The notes beneath the pieces are model-generated. The model worked only from the letters and a program-made list of their open reading frames with translations. It made no database searches and was not told the origin of the DNA. A stretch of 56,077 nt of DNA from Eutrophocola sp965662685 (GTDB taxonomy: Bacteria > Pseudomonadota > Gammaproteobacteria > Pseudomonadales > Pseudohongiellaceae). The stretch is taken from positions 1 through 56,077 of the forward strand of contig CBFIIQ010000017.1 of the NCBI GenBank assembly GCA_965662685.1, given 5' to 3'. Positions 26,314 through 34,129 of the stretch are shown here, one piece after another (position 1 is the stretch's first letter; the number at the start of each line of letters is the position of its first letter). Made by a program: the position numbers and the translations under genes.

Positions 26314-27555
26314 CTAGAGAATGTCCCGCCCTAATGTTCCCCTTGGCACTCGATGCCCGACATCCTGCACGTAGTCCGGACCAATTGCTGCAATTGACGG
26401 CGTACCACTGCCGCGCATGGTAATGGCCAGCTCACGATTCAACAGGTCAAGCACTCTTTCAACGCCCGCCTGGCCGAAAGCACCCAGCCCCCAGCAATAG
26501 GGACGACCGATACCAACGGCAGAGGCACCCAGCGCCAATGCTTTGAAAACATCGCTGCCACGTCGAATACCACCATCGATAATAACCGGTATGCGACCAT
26601 TCACCGCCGCAATAACTTCAGGAAGACATTCAATAGTTCCCCTGCCAGTATCCGTTGCCCTTGCACCATGATTGGAAAGAATAATGCCGTCAGCACCATA
26701 CTGCACAGCAAGGGCCGCATCAGGGCCAACCTCGATGCCCTTGATAAGTACCTTCATATTAGTGACATCTTTGATACGCCCAATAACATCCCAGGTTAAA
26801 GCGGCATCAACCAGTCCGACACCCTGCATATCAAGGCCGTCAAAAATTGGCTTGGCCTGCCCGTAATGACACTCTTCACAAAAACGATCATCTTCGCGGG
26901 CAAGTACTGCTGAAGTTTCAGTATTACGACCACCAGGCAAATCCACTGTCAGACAAACCGCGGTGCAACCGGCAGCCTCTGCTCTGCGTAATAATGCTTC
27001 GGTATATTCCCAGCGGTCAGTGGAATACAGCTGAAACCATACCGAGCCCTCCCCGCGCGCCTGCACCACCTCTTCAATGGGTGAAGAGGCCTGAGTTGAG
27101 AGAATCATGTGATGTCCCTTCGCCGCGGCCGCGCGAGCAGCACCTACGTCAGCATCAGGATGGAATCCGCCGGTACTGCCAATAGGGCTCAAAAATATAG
27201 GAGAGCGCGCTTCTGCACCAAGGACATTTACCGACATGTCGGTAGGACCACTGACATCAACCAGCCTGCGCGGATGAATCTGAAAACGTGTATAGCCCTC
27301 TCTGTTGGCACGCAAAGTGGTGTCGCTATCGACACCGGAAATCAAATAGCCAAAATGGGCTGGCGGTACTTTTTCCCGCGCAATTGCTTCCATTTCAAAA
27401 ACATTGATGACCTGCCCGGGATTGGTCAGCTTCTCACCGAGAGTCTCCTCTACCTCCTGACTAAACGCTGAATAACTGGTCAGCAGCGGACTGCCTGCCA
27501 GAAATTTGAGAAATTCGCGTCGATAACCCTGATTATTTTTTTGATTAAAAGGCAT
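26314..27555 (-). CDS. Exported FMN-dependent alpha-hydroxy-acid oxidase/dehydrogenase with CXXCH motif, copy 2
   Basis: This 413-residue paralogue of the enzyme at 23762-24955 has a clear Tat signal (YRREFLKFLAGSPLL). Family segments include SPIFLSPIGSTGGFHPDAD, VWFQLYSTDRW, MKVLIKGIEVGPDAALA, the catalytic LSNHGAR and IPVIIDGGIRRGSDVFKALALGASAVGIGRPY. CEECH (C226, C229, H230) lies at the same place as CSECH in copy 1, so the motif is shared although surrounding residues differ. It probably oxidises a different 2-hydroxy acid in the periplasm. It faces away from the cytochrome-sorbosone dehydrogenase gene across a 312-base gap and is followed by the octamer array. Confidence 0.87.
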   Translation of the reverse strand: MPFNQKNNQGYRREFLKFLAGSPLLTSYSAFSQEVEETLGEKLTNPGQVINVFEMEAIAREKVPPAHFGYLISGVDSDTTLRANREGYTRFQIHPRRLVDVSGPTDMSVNVLGAEARSPIFLSPIGSTGGFHPDADVGAARAAAAKGHHMILSTQASSPIEEVVQARGEGSVWFQLYSTDRWEYTEALLRRAEAAGCTAVCLTVDLPGGRNTETSAVLAREDDRFCEECHYGQAKPIFDGLDMQGVGLVDAALTWDVIGRIKDVTNMKVLIKGIEVGPDAALAVQYGADGIILSNHGARATDTGRGTIECLPEVIAAVNGRIPVIIDGGIRRGSDVFKALALGASAVGIGRPYCWGLGAFGQAGVERVLDLLNRELAITMRGSGTPSIAAIGPDYVQDVGHRVPRGTLGRDIL

Positions 27556-27695
27556 GCTTGACTCCTTGGCCCTGAAAACGTGTAACCTGTGCGTGAGAAG
27601 AGAGTAACGAAATAATTGGCTTTTTTAAAACAATATTTCCAGTCTTCATAACAGCGCGGCACAATAGCGAATTTAAAATTACCGGAGTCATAAAT

Positions 27696-27709
27696 ATTCA
27701 GCGCTGAAT
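27696..27709. promoter_or_regulatory. Perfect 14-base palindrome, candidate operator
   Basis: ATTCAGC is followed at once by its inverse GCTGAAT. It lies near the middle of the divergent gap, about 60 bases upstream of the plus-strand promoter candidate, as expected for a dimeric regulator of both genes. Confidence 0.4.
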
Positions 27710-27768
27710 GAAATTATCCGGATTATTCCGGGTCACAGTTTTTTAACATTAGTTACACGATGATTTTC

Positions 27769-27796
27769 TTCACTTGCTACAAACATTGTGTATGAT
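27769..27796 (+). promoter_or_regulatory. Candidate promoter of the cytochrome-sorbosone dehydrogenase gene
   Basis: TTCACT (27769-27774) and TATGAT (27791-27796) are 16 bases apart, about 70 bases before the start codon. The -10 box is good and the -35 box is weak, consistent with activator control. Confidence 0.4.
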
Positions 27797-27867
27797 CCCG
27801 ATCTGATAAATACTTAATTCTGACACCCTTAAGCCAATTAACTCTCTAACCCCCTCCAGGAGGTCCT

Positions 27868-29583
27868 GTGTTAACCCGACACTTGTTATTCATAGCTACT
27901 CTTTTATCGTTCCAGTTAGCCAATGCCGCCGATTCCAATGAGGGCAAGACCTTTTTCCGACAACAATGCGCACTCTGTCACAGTGCCGAGCCCGGCGATA
28001 ATGGCGGTGCCCAGGGGCCTTTGTTACATGGCATTTTTGGTCGTGAAGCCGCAACAAGCTCATTCACCTATACCCAGGCAATGTTAAATTCCGGCCTGAC
28101 CTGGGATGCCGAAACCCTTGATCGCTTCCTGGCTGCGCCGACGACAGTAGTGCCAGGTTCATCAATGGTTATTCCGGTTGCGGATGACGACAGCAGGGCC
28201 AACCTGATCGCCTATTTTGAGGCACTGGGCAATGGCACCTTTGCAGAAGCTGAGCCGCAGTTTGGTGGCTTTGGCGGTTTCCGTGCTCCGCCTGAAGCCG
28301 AACCTCCCCAGGGTGACCCTGACTGGATTAATGACCGCCCTGGCCGCGTTCACCGAGTAGACCTGGGTAGCCTTCCTGAGCCCTATGAAACAGGATCCGC
28401 AGTGAATTTTCCGCAAATCGCCCCAAGACCTGAAGGCAAGGAATTGCAGGTACCAGAAGGATTCAAGGCAGAAACTTTTGCCAGAGATTTGCAAGGACCA
28501 CGTGCCATGGTGCTCGCTCCTAATGGCGATATCTTCCTGGCAGAAACACAGAGCGGCCGCATCAAAGTGATACGCCCTACTGCGGATCATAGCCAGCCGC
28601 AAGCTATTACAGTTTTTGCCCAGGGCATGTTGCAACCCCTTGGTATGGCGTTTTATCCTGCAGGCAACAATCCGCAGTGGTTGTATGTAGCTGAAACCAA
28701 TCGGGTTATTCGCTATCCCTATAGCACCGGGGATACAGAAGCAGCCGATGTCCCTGAAGTGGTCGTAGCGCAGCTTAGCCCGGTTGGCGGAGGCCATTAC
28801 ACCCGTGATCTGGCGTTCTCACCGGACGGTTCCCGCATCTATGTCTCTGTCGGTTCGCAGTCCAATGTAGCCGAGGATTTGCCCGCAAAAACCCCTGCTG
28901 AAATTGCTGCCTGGGAGGCCGAGCACGGTCTGGGCGCTGCCTGGGGAACCGAAGAAAATCGTGCCTCAGTGATGGTGTTTGATACAGGTAACGAAGAAGC
29001 CTCCGGCAGACTGTTTGCCAATGGCATCAGAAACTGTGTGGGACTGACCATCCAGCCTGAAACCGCCGATGTCTGGTGTACTGTCAATGAACGTGATCAG
29101 CTCGGTGATGACCTGGTGCCGGACTATTCCTCACGCATACCTGAAGGCAGCTTTTTTGGCTGGCCATGGTATTACATGGGTGACAATGAAGACCCACGCC
29201 ATGCCGATGCAAGACCTGACCTGCCCGGTAAGATCACGGTTCCGGATGTGCCCTACACAGCTCACTCAGCAGCCGTTGATCTGGAATTTTATCCCACTCA
29301 ACCCAGAGGTAATTCGGCCTTCCCGGAAGAATATGCCGGTGACGGCTTTGCCGTTTTACATGGCTCCTGGAACCGTGCCCATCGCACCGGACACAAGGTG
29401 GTCAGATTACCAATTGAAAACGGTGTTCCCACCGGTGAATACATCGATTTTCTGGTCGGCTTTATTGACGCGGATGGCAATCCCTGGGGACGACCGGTAG
29501 CAACTGTGGTTATGCAGGATGGCTCCCTACTGCTTAGCGATGATGGAGCCAATACCATCTATCGAATTTCCTATAGTGAATAA
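27868..29583 (+). CDS. Cytochrome c - PQQ sorbosone dehydrogenase-like fusion protein
   Basis: This 571-residue exported protein starts with GTG at 27868, five bases after a perfect AGGAGG(T) ribosome site; no ATG is suitable. After the signal peptide (cut near ANA, residue 20) comes a class I cytochrome c domain (about 22-120) with CALCH at 34-38 and a likely Met ligand at 100 (PGSSM). A Gly/Pro-rich linker leads to a six-bladed PQQ propeller like L-sorbosone dehydrogenase (about 185-570: PEGFKAETFARDLQGPRAMVLAPNGDIF, LGMAFYP, RDLAFSPDGSRIYVSVGS, NGIRNCVGLTIQPETADVWCTVNERD, HGSWNRAHRTGHKVVRLP). Electrons from sugar or aldehyde oxidation can pass straight to the fused heme. The substrate is not certain. 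Confidence 0.88.
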   Translation: MLTRHLLFIATLLSFQLANAADSNEGKTFFRQQCALCHSAEPGDNGGAQGPLLHGIFGREAATSSFTYTQAMLNSGLTWDAETLDRFLAAPTTVVPGSSMVIPVADDDSRANLIAYFEALGNGTFAEAEPQFGGFGGFRAPPEAEPPQGDPDWINDRPGRVHRVDLGSLPEPYETGSAVNFPQIAPRPEGKELQVPEGFKAETFARDLQGPRAMVLAPNGDIFLAETQSGRIKVIRPTADHSQPQAITVFAQGMLQPLGMAFYPAGNNPQWLYVAETNRVIRYPYSTGDTEAADVPEVVVAQLSPVGGGHYTRDLAFSPDGSRIYVSVGSQSNVAEDLPAKTPAEIAAWEAEHGLGAAWGTEENRASVMVFDTGNEEASGRLFANGIRNCVGLTIQPETADVWCTVNERDQLGDDLVPDYSSRIPEGSFFGWPWYYMGDNEDPRHADARPDLPGKITVPDVPYTAHSAAVDLEFYPTQPRGNSAFPEEYAGDGFAVLHGSWNRAHRTGHKVVRLPIENGVPTGEYIDFLVGFIDADGNPWGRPVATVVMQDGSLLLSDDGANTIYRISYSE

Positions 29584-29788
29584 ACCTCCGGATCCCGGAC
29601 AGTGCCAGCAATCTGAAACGGGGAACTGGCGCTTTGTTCAGCCCCCCGTTCCCGGAAAAATCATAAAGGATTTCGATTGGCATACTTTTGTCGTATTCTT
29701 TTTTAAGCGTCGGTAGAATTCCCGGGCCTGTTACCAGGAATTGCTAATAAAATTCAATAATTGCCGACTTTAACCAGGTCAGTAGTCA

Positions 29789-31069
29789 ATGAAAAAGCCC
29801 ACGTTTCCCGCCGCCATGCTCGATAATCTGCACGGTATTATCCAGACCTTTGAGCATTCCCTTGATATTGATGAAACCATCAAGATCACCTTGGAAAAAC
29901 TTATGGAACACATGAACTGCGAAGCAGCTTCAGTATTCCTTGGCGAGGACAATAGCGACCTGATTTGTATGGCCAGTGCCGGGCCCATCAATCTGCAGGG
30001 TCTGGTGATCGGGCCACGCACAGGAATAGTCGGCAAGACCGTCGAATATTCAGAAATCCAGATGGTTCGCGATACTCGACAGTCCGACCAGTTTTATCAG
30101 GGAATTGATGAGAAAACGGGCTTTGTGACCCGTTCCATTCTTTGTGCGCCACTGACAATTAAGCGACAAACCATTGGCGCCATAGAACTATTAAACAAGA
30201 GTCCGTCGAAAAAAAATCCTGACGGTTTGTTTAGCGATGTCGACCAGCACCTTCTCAGAATACTTTCATCTGCCGCCGCGCTGGCAATTCACAATGCCAA
30301 AATGGCCACTGAACTGGTGCGCTCGGAAATGATTCAGCAGGAACTGGAGATCGCACGCACCATTCAGGAAAGTTTTTTACCGGTTTTTGAGGAAAGACAC
30401 CCTGTGGTCGGTCTTAATCTTGCAGCAAAAAATGTCTCTGGTGACTTTTTCGATTATTTTCGCCAGGATGACGGCAGCTATGTATTCAATATTGGTGATG
30501 TTAGCGGTAAGGGCATGGATGCTGCCCTGTTAATGGCCAAGGCCAGTAGTCTCTATCACTGCCTGGGTAAAACAATTCATTCACCGGCCAGGATTATGGG
30601 CCTGATTAACGAAGAACTGGTGGAGCATTCAACCCGCGGTATGTTTATTACCATGATCGGGGGAACCTATGACCCGGCCAGTCAACAAGTGACATTGTCC
30701 AATGCAGGTCATTTACCTGCGCTTCAACGTACTTCTGACGGTAAATACATAGAACATGAATCACGTACCTTGCCGCTGGGAATTATGCCTGAACAGGTAT
30801 TTGAGGAAGTTACCTTCTCGCTGGCGGGCTCCAGCCTATATTTGTATACTGACGGCCTGTCTGAGGGACTGGCAAGAGCACTGGCTCTGCCTGATGAAAT
30901 TCAGAACCTGCATACATTGATCGATCGGTTTTGTGACATACCCCGACAGGAACGCCTGAAGTGTTTTGCAGAAGAAGCCTCACGGTTCGACTCAAGTTTT
31001 GACGACCTGACAATTTTATTGATTGAAGACGATTCCAATACGAATTCCGAATCAGGATTGGGTAAGTAA
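29789..31069 (+). CDS. GAF-SpoIIE (PP2C) protein phosphatase, RsbU/RsbP-like
   Basis: This 426-residue cytosolic protein has an N-terminal GAF domain (about 15-165: DIDETIKITLEKLMEHMNCEAASVFL...SILCAPLTIKRQTIGAIELLNK), a short helical linker (ELEIARTIQESFLPVFEE) and a SpoIIE-type PP2C phosphatase domain (about 200-420). Metal-binding Asp residues are visible in VSGDFFDYF, GDVSGKGMDAALLMA and LYTDGLSEG, and FDDLTILLIEDD near the end. Such enzymes dephosphorylate STAS-domain antagonists in partner switching, and here the kinase and STAS protein are the next two genes. The GAF domain presumably senses a small ligand. This gene opens an operon that appears to run on into mlaFEDAC. Confidence 0.9.
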   Translation: MKKPTFPAAMLDNLHGIIQTFEHSLDIDETIKITLEKLMEHMNCEAASVFLGEDNSDLICMASAGPINLQGLVIGPRTGIVGKTVEYSEIQMVRDTRQSDQFYQGIDEKTGFVTRSILCAPLTIKRQTIGAIELLNKSPSKKNPDGLFSDVDQHLLRILSSAAALAIHNAKMATELVRSEMIQQELEIARTIQESFLPVFEERHPVVGLNLAAKNVSGDFFDYFRQDDGSYVFNIGDVSGKGMDAALLMAKASSLYHCLGKTIHSPARIMGLINEELVEHSTRGMFITMIGGTYDPASQQVTLSNAGHLPALQRTSDGKYIEHESRTLPLGIMPEQVFEEVTFSLAGSSLYLYTDGLSEGLARALALPDEIQNLHTLIDRFCDIPRQERLKCFAEEASRFDSSFDDLTILLIEDDSNTNSESGLGK

Positions 31070-31132
31070 GGTTAGCTTCACCGATATCAGACATTAGTTG
31101 TTTGAGAGTTTATTTCACTACACAGGACTGCC

Positions 31133-31558
31133 ATGGCTGCCGCTGAAAAACTGCTGGAATTCCAATTTCCTGCCAAAAGCGATCATCTTTGCATTCTCAG
31201 AGAAAAGCTCAGAGAGGTACTAGGGACCTGTAGTTCTTCCGAAGACCTGCGCAACTGTATCGTCCTTGCCGTGGGTGAAGCGTGTATGAATATTATTGAG
31301 CACGCCTATTGCAACGACGATCAGGGCGATATCATTCTGGAAGTTGAGAAACAGGGCGACAACATGATTTTTCGGCTTACTGATTTTGCCCATCGCAAAT
31401 CATGTGAAGAGGAGATGGTTGGGCGGCCTCTTGAAGAAATTCGTCCGGGCGGACTGGGTTGTCATATCATCAATGAAATCATGGATGAAGTACAACTGAT
31501 TGATTGTAAAACCGAATGTGGCAATGTGCTGCAAATGAAAAAGAAACTGGATAGCTGA
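31133..31558 (+). CDS. RsbW/SpoIIAB-like serine kinase (HATPase)
   Basis: This 141-residue protein is a GHKL-type ATPase of the anti-sigma/serine kinase class. The N box is intact (E49 and N53 in GEACMNIIEHAY), an Asp-containing G1-like segment follows (LTDFAHRKS), and the glycine-rich lid reads RPGGLGCHIINEIMDEV. It should phosphorylate the STAS protein encoded 36 bases downstream, opposing the SpoIIE phosphatase encoded 63 bases upstream. In classical systems it also holds a sigma factor, but no sigma factor is encoded nearby, so its free-state partner may be something else. The ATG follows AGGA. Confidence 0.88.
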   Translation: MAAAEKLLEFQFPAKSDHLCILREKLREVLGTCSSSEDLRNCIVLAVGEACMNIIEHAYCNDDQGDIILEVEKQGDNMIFRLTDFAHRKSCEEEMVGRPLEEIRPGGLGCHIINEIMDEVQLIDCKTECGNVLQMKKKLDS

Positions 31559-31594
31559 AGCGCTGGTCTTATCCCATCAGGAAGTATAGAAATA

Positions 31595-31930
31595 ATGAAA
31601 AGTAATTTGCGCTCTGAAATCAATTATGACGTGCTCAATCTCAGTGGCGAAATTGACCTGCATCATTCACCAAAACTCAGGGAAGAAATACTGGGCTCTC
31701 TGAAAAACAGCAAGTCCCTGCTCATCAATATGGAAGACGTGAGCTATATAGACAGCTCTGGCATTGCCAGCCTGGTTGAAGGATTTCAGACTGCAAAGGA
31801 GAACAAACTCTCCTATGGCCTGTTGAGCATTTCCGGGCCTGCGCTTCAGGTGCTTACCCTGACCCGACTGGATAAAGTCTTTAACCTTTATGACAGCATC
31901 GACCAATTCCAGTCACAACTCCAGACCTGA
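31595..31930 (+). CDS. STAS-domain antagonist, possible MlaB counterpart
   Basis: This 111-residue STAS protein resembles SpoIIAA/RsbV: VLNLSGEIDLHHSPKLREEIL, then the phosphorylation-site motif YIDSSGIASL (S54-S55), then PALQVLTLTRLDKVFNLYDS. The serine is preserved, so it can be phosphorylated by the adjacent kinase and reset by the phosphatase. Its stop lies 11 bases before the MlaF-like gene. In E. coli the STAS protein MlaB binds the ATPase MlaF and is needed for transporter assembly. No other STAS gene lies in this mla cluster, so this protein may be both the partner-switch output and the MlaB subunit. That double role is inferred from position. Confidence 0.87.
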   Translation: MKSNLRSEINYDVLNLSGEIDLHHSPKLREEILGSLKNSKSLLINMEDVSYIDSSGIASLVEGFQTAKENKLSYGLLSISGPALQVLTLTRLDKVFNLYDSIDQFQSQLQT

Positions 31931-31941
31931 TACTGCGCCAA

Positions 31942-32739
31942 ATGGATACGACCAATGCTATTGAAATTCGTGACCTTAATGTTGACTATGGCTCACGACG
32001 TATTCTCAGCAATATTAATATTGATATCCGTCAAGGCGAGATCATGGTTATCATGGGCGGAAGCGGCTCGGGGAAAAGCACGCTGCTGCGCTGTATTCTC
32101 GGCCTAAAAAAACCTTCTGCCGGGCACATCACCATGCTTGGTACTGACATCTGTCATACCTCGAATAAAAAACTCTATGCTTTGCGTGAACAAATGGGTG
32201 TCGCTTTTCAGGGGGGCGCACTATTTACGTCCATGACAGTGGCGGAAAATATTCAGCTGCCATTACGTGAACACACCATGCTGGACGAAAACACTATACA
32301 GATTATGACGCGCATAAAACTGGATATGGTCAATATGCTGCCCTATGAAAATCTGATGCCGTCTGAGCTATCCGGTGGCATGAAAAAACGTGCTGCATTG
32401 GCCAGAGCCATTATCATGGATCCAAAACTGCTGTTTTTTGATGAACCTTCAGCCGGACTCGATCCTATCACCTCGGCAGAACTGGATGATCTCATTGTTA
32501 TGCTTAAAAAAAGCATGAAAATGACTATCGTCGTTGTAACCCATGAGTTGGAAAGTGTATTCGCTATCGCAGACAGGATTGCCATCCTGGGTGAAGGTGA
32601 GTTAGTTGAGATTGGCACACCGGACGAAATTAAATCGTCCTCTGATGAACGTGTTATTAGTCTCTTGAACAGAACGCCACGGAAAAATAACGTCGACAAG
32701 GATGTACATATTGAGCGGCTGACTCGTGACAAGGAATGA
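31942..32739 (+). CDS. mlaF: Phospholipid ABC transporter ATPase MlaF
   Basis: This 265-residue ATPase has Walker A GGSGSGKST (near 37), signature LSGGMKKRAALARAI, Walker B LLFFDEPSAGLD and the switch His (VVTHELESVFAI). The MlaF/Ttg2A pattern LFTSMTVAENIQLPLREHT is clear. The C-terminal tail (NRTPRKNNVDKDVHIERLTRDKE) extends past the core; in E. coli the MlaF tail reaches across the dimer near MlaB. It powers phospholipid movement through MlaE between the inner membrane and MlaD/MlaC. Spacing of 11 bases from the STAS gene and 47 bases to mlaE supports one operon. Confidence 0.93.
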   Translation: MDTTNAIEIRDLNVDYGSRRILSNINIDIRQGEIMVIMGGSGSGKSTLLRCILGLKKPSAGHITMLGTDICHTSNKKLYALREQMGVAFQGGALFTSMTVAENIQLPLREHTMLDENTIQIMTRIKLDMVNMLPYENLMPSELSGGMKKRAALARAIIMDPKLLFFDEPSAGLDPITSAELDDLIVMLKKSMKMTIVVVTHELESVFAIADRIAILGEGELVEIGTPDEIKSSSDERVISLLNRTPRKNNVDKDVHIERLTRDKE

Positions 32740-32786
32740 TACTCAGCGTGACAATATTGTAAGGCATTTATGAACAGGAAACCGGC

Positions 32787-33575
32787 ATGATCAAGGCAAT
32801 CAGCAATCTTGGCAGTTATGCCATAGAAGGCATTGAGCAAATTGGACGCACCTTTAATCTGCTGCTCCTTATCGCCTGGAAAATGTTGCTGCCGCCCTAC
32901 CAGCTGTTTCCCATTATCAAGCAGGTCTATTTCATTGGTGCCCGCTCCCTGACGGTAATAATTATTTCCGGCGCCACTATCGGTATGGTTCTGGGACTGC
33001 AGTTTTACAATACACTGGAGCGATTTGGTTCTGTCGGTGTTCTGGGCTCTGCGGTTGCCCTGAGTATTATTCGCGAACTGGGCCCGGTAATGACAGCACT
33101 TATGGTGGTCGGCCGCGCCGGCTCTGCTATTTGTGCAGAGCTTGGCATTATGCGTATTTCCGAACAAATCGACGCACTGGAGTGTATGGCAATCCCCCCC
33201 GACAAATACCTGGTAGCGCCCAAACTTATTGCCGGCATACTGTCGGTACCCTTGTTGAATTGTGTATTTAATGTCGTGGCTATTGCTGGTGGCTACTTTG
33301 TCGGAGTCGTCATGTTTGGCGTTGCCGAGGGGTCTTATGTTAATGGCATGATTGATTCAGTAGTATGGGGTGATGTAAGACTGGGGCTGGTGAAATCAAT
33401 AATCTTTGGCATGCTGATCACCCTCATTTGCTGCGCCAAGGGATTCTATTTGCATTTAAGCGAGTACGGCTCACAGGGCGCGGAAGGAGTCAGTCGCGCC
33501 ACTACTGATGCCGTGGTTGTTTCATCCGTATCGGTACTGTTTTTTGATTTTCTGATCGGTGCCTTGATGTCCTGA
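32787..33575 (+). CDS. mlaE: Phospholipid ABC transporter permease MlaE
   Basis: This 262-residue inner-membrane protein has the MlaE family layout: an N-terminal amphipathic helix, then five membrane helices, with the signature IIRELGPVMTALMVVGRAGSAICAELG and MRISEQIDALECMAIPPDKYLVAPKLIAG. The ATG follows AGGAAA. It forms the membrane core of the Mla complex with MlaF and MlaD, encoded on either side. Confidence 0.94.
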   Translation: MIKAISNLGSYAIEGIEQIGRTFNLLLLIAWKMLLPPYQLFPIIKQVYFIGARSLTVIIISGATIGMVLGLQFYNTLERFGSVGVLGSAVALSIIRELGPVMTALMVVGRAGSAICAELGIMRISEQIDALECMAIPPDKYLVAPKLIAGILSVPLLNCVFNVVAIAGGYFVGVVMFGVAEGSYVNGMIDSVVWGDVRLGLVKSIIFGMLITLICCAKGFYLHLSEYGSQGAEGVSRATTDAVVVSSVSVLFFDFLIGALMS

Positions 33576-33656
33576 GTTACAAAAGTGTAGCCAAGACTCA
33601 TTAACCTGAAAACAATTGAAAAAAATCAGCTAAAAAGTAAAACAAGAGAATTGATC

Positions 33657-34106
33657 ATGCAAAAGTTGAATATCGAACTTATAACAGGAATTTTCGTCAT
33701 CATTGGCATAGTCTGTTTTAGCTGGCTGGCTATTTCTGTTGCCGGCGCTACTTTTTCAGAACAGCCTGGTTACTCTCTTTCTGCCCGCTTTACCTCCATT
33801 TCCGGCTTACGTGAAGGGGCCGTTGTAGAAGGCGCTGGCGTTCGTATTGGTAGTGTAACCTCTATTGAATTTGACCCTGATTCCTTTGAAGCTATTGTTC
33901 ATTTGCGGATTAATGAAGATGTTCAGATTCAGGAAGATGCGATTGCCGCAGTTCGTACCCAGGGCATTATCGGGGAAAAATACATCAATATTATTCCCGG
34001 CGGTTTTGAAGAGCTGCTGACCGAGGGTATGGAAATTTATGAAACTGAATCCGCAATCAGTATTGAGGATCTGGTGAGCCGTTATATTTTCAGCTCTGAT
34101 GGTTAA
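33657..34106 (+). CDS. mlaD: Phospholipid transport MCE protein MlaD
   Basis: This 149-residue protein has one N-terminal membrane helix (about 7-29) and one MCE domain (LSARFTSISGLREGAVVEGAGVRIGSVTSIEFD...AAVRTQGIIGEKYINIIPGG). It is the periplasmic hexameric ring of the Mla complex. The length is somewhat short (E. coli MlaD is about 183 residues) because the C-terminal helix region is reduced. The start is the ATG at 33657 rather than the TTG two codons earlier. Confidence 0.92.
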   Translation: MQKLNIELITGIFVIIGIVCFSWLAISVAGATFSEQPGYSLSARFTSISGLREGAVVEGAGVRIGSVTSIEFDPDSFEAIVHLRINEDVQIQEDAIAAVRTQGIIGEKYINIIPGGFEELLTEGMEIYETESAISIEDLVSRYIFSSDG

Positions 34107-34129
34107 TTATAAAGAAGCAGTTTAATACC

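Larger units (their letters stand above)
27556..27867. other. 312-base divergent regulatory gap
   Basis: This gap drives hydroxy-acid oxidase copy 2 (minus) and the cytochrome-sorbosone dehydrogenase (plus). It holds a perfect 14-base palindrome ATTCAGCGCTGAAT (27696-27709), a candidate operator shared by both genes, a plus-strand promoter candidate at 27769-27796 and a strong ribosome site at 27859-27864. No gene was seen. Confidence 0.55.

Noticed and set aside
29677..29695. TTGGCATACTTTTGTC, resembling a sigma-54 promoter before the phosphatase gene
   Set aside because: The GG and GC elements are not at the required distance, and the second element reads TTGTC rather than TTGCW.
32343..33167. 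Open frame of 274 codons on the minus strand across mlaF and mlaE
   Set aside because: It covers two well-supported genes in antisense and has a low-complexity composition (Ser, Thr, Asn, Ala).
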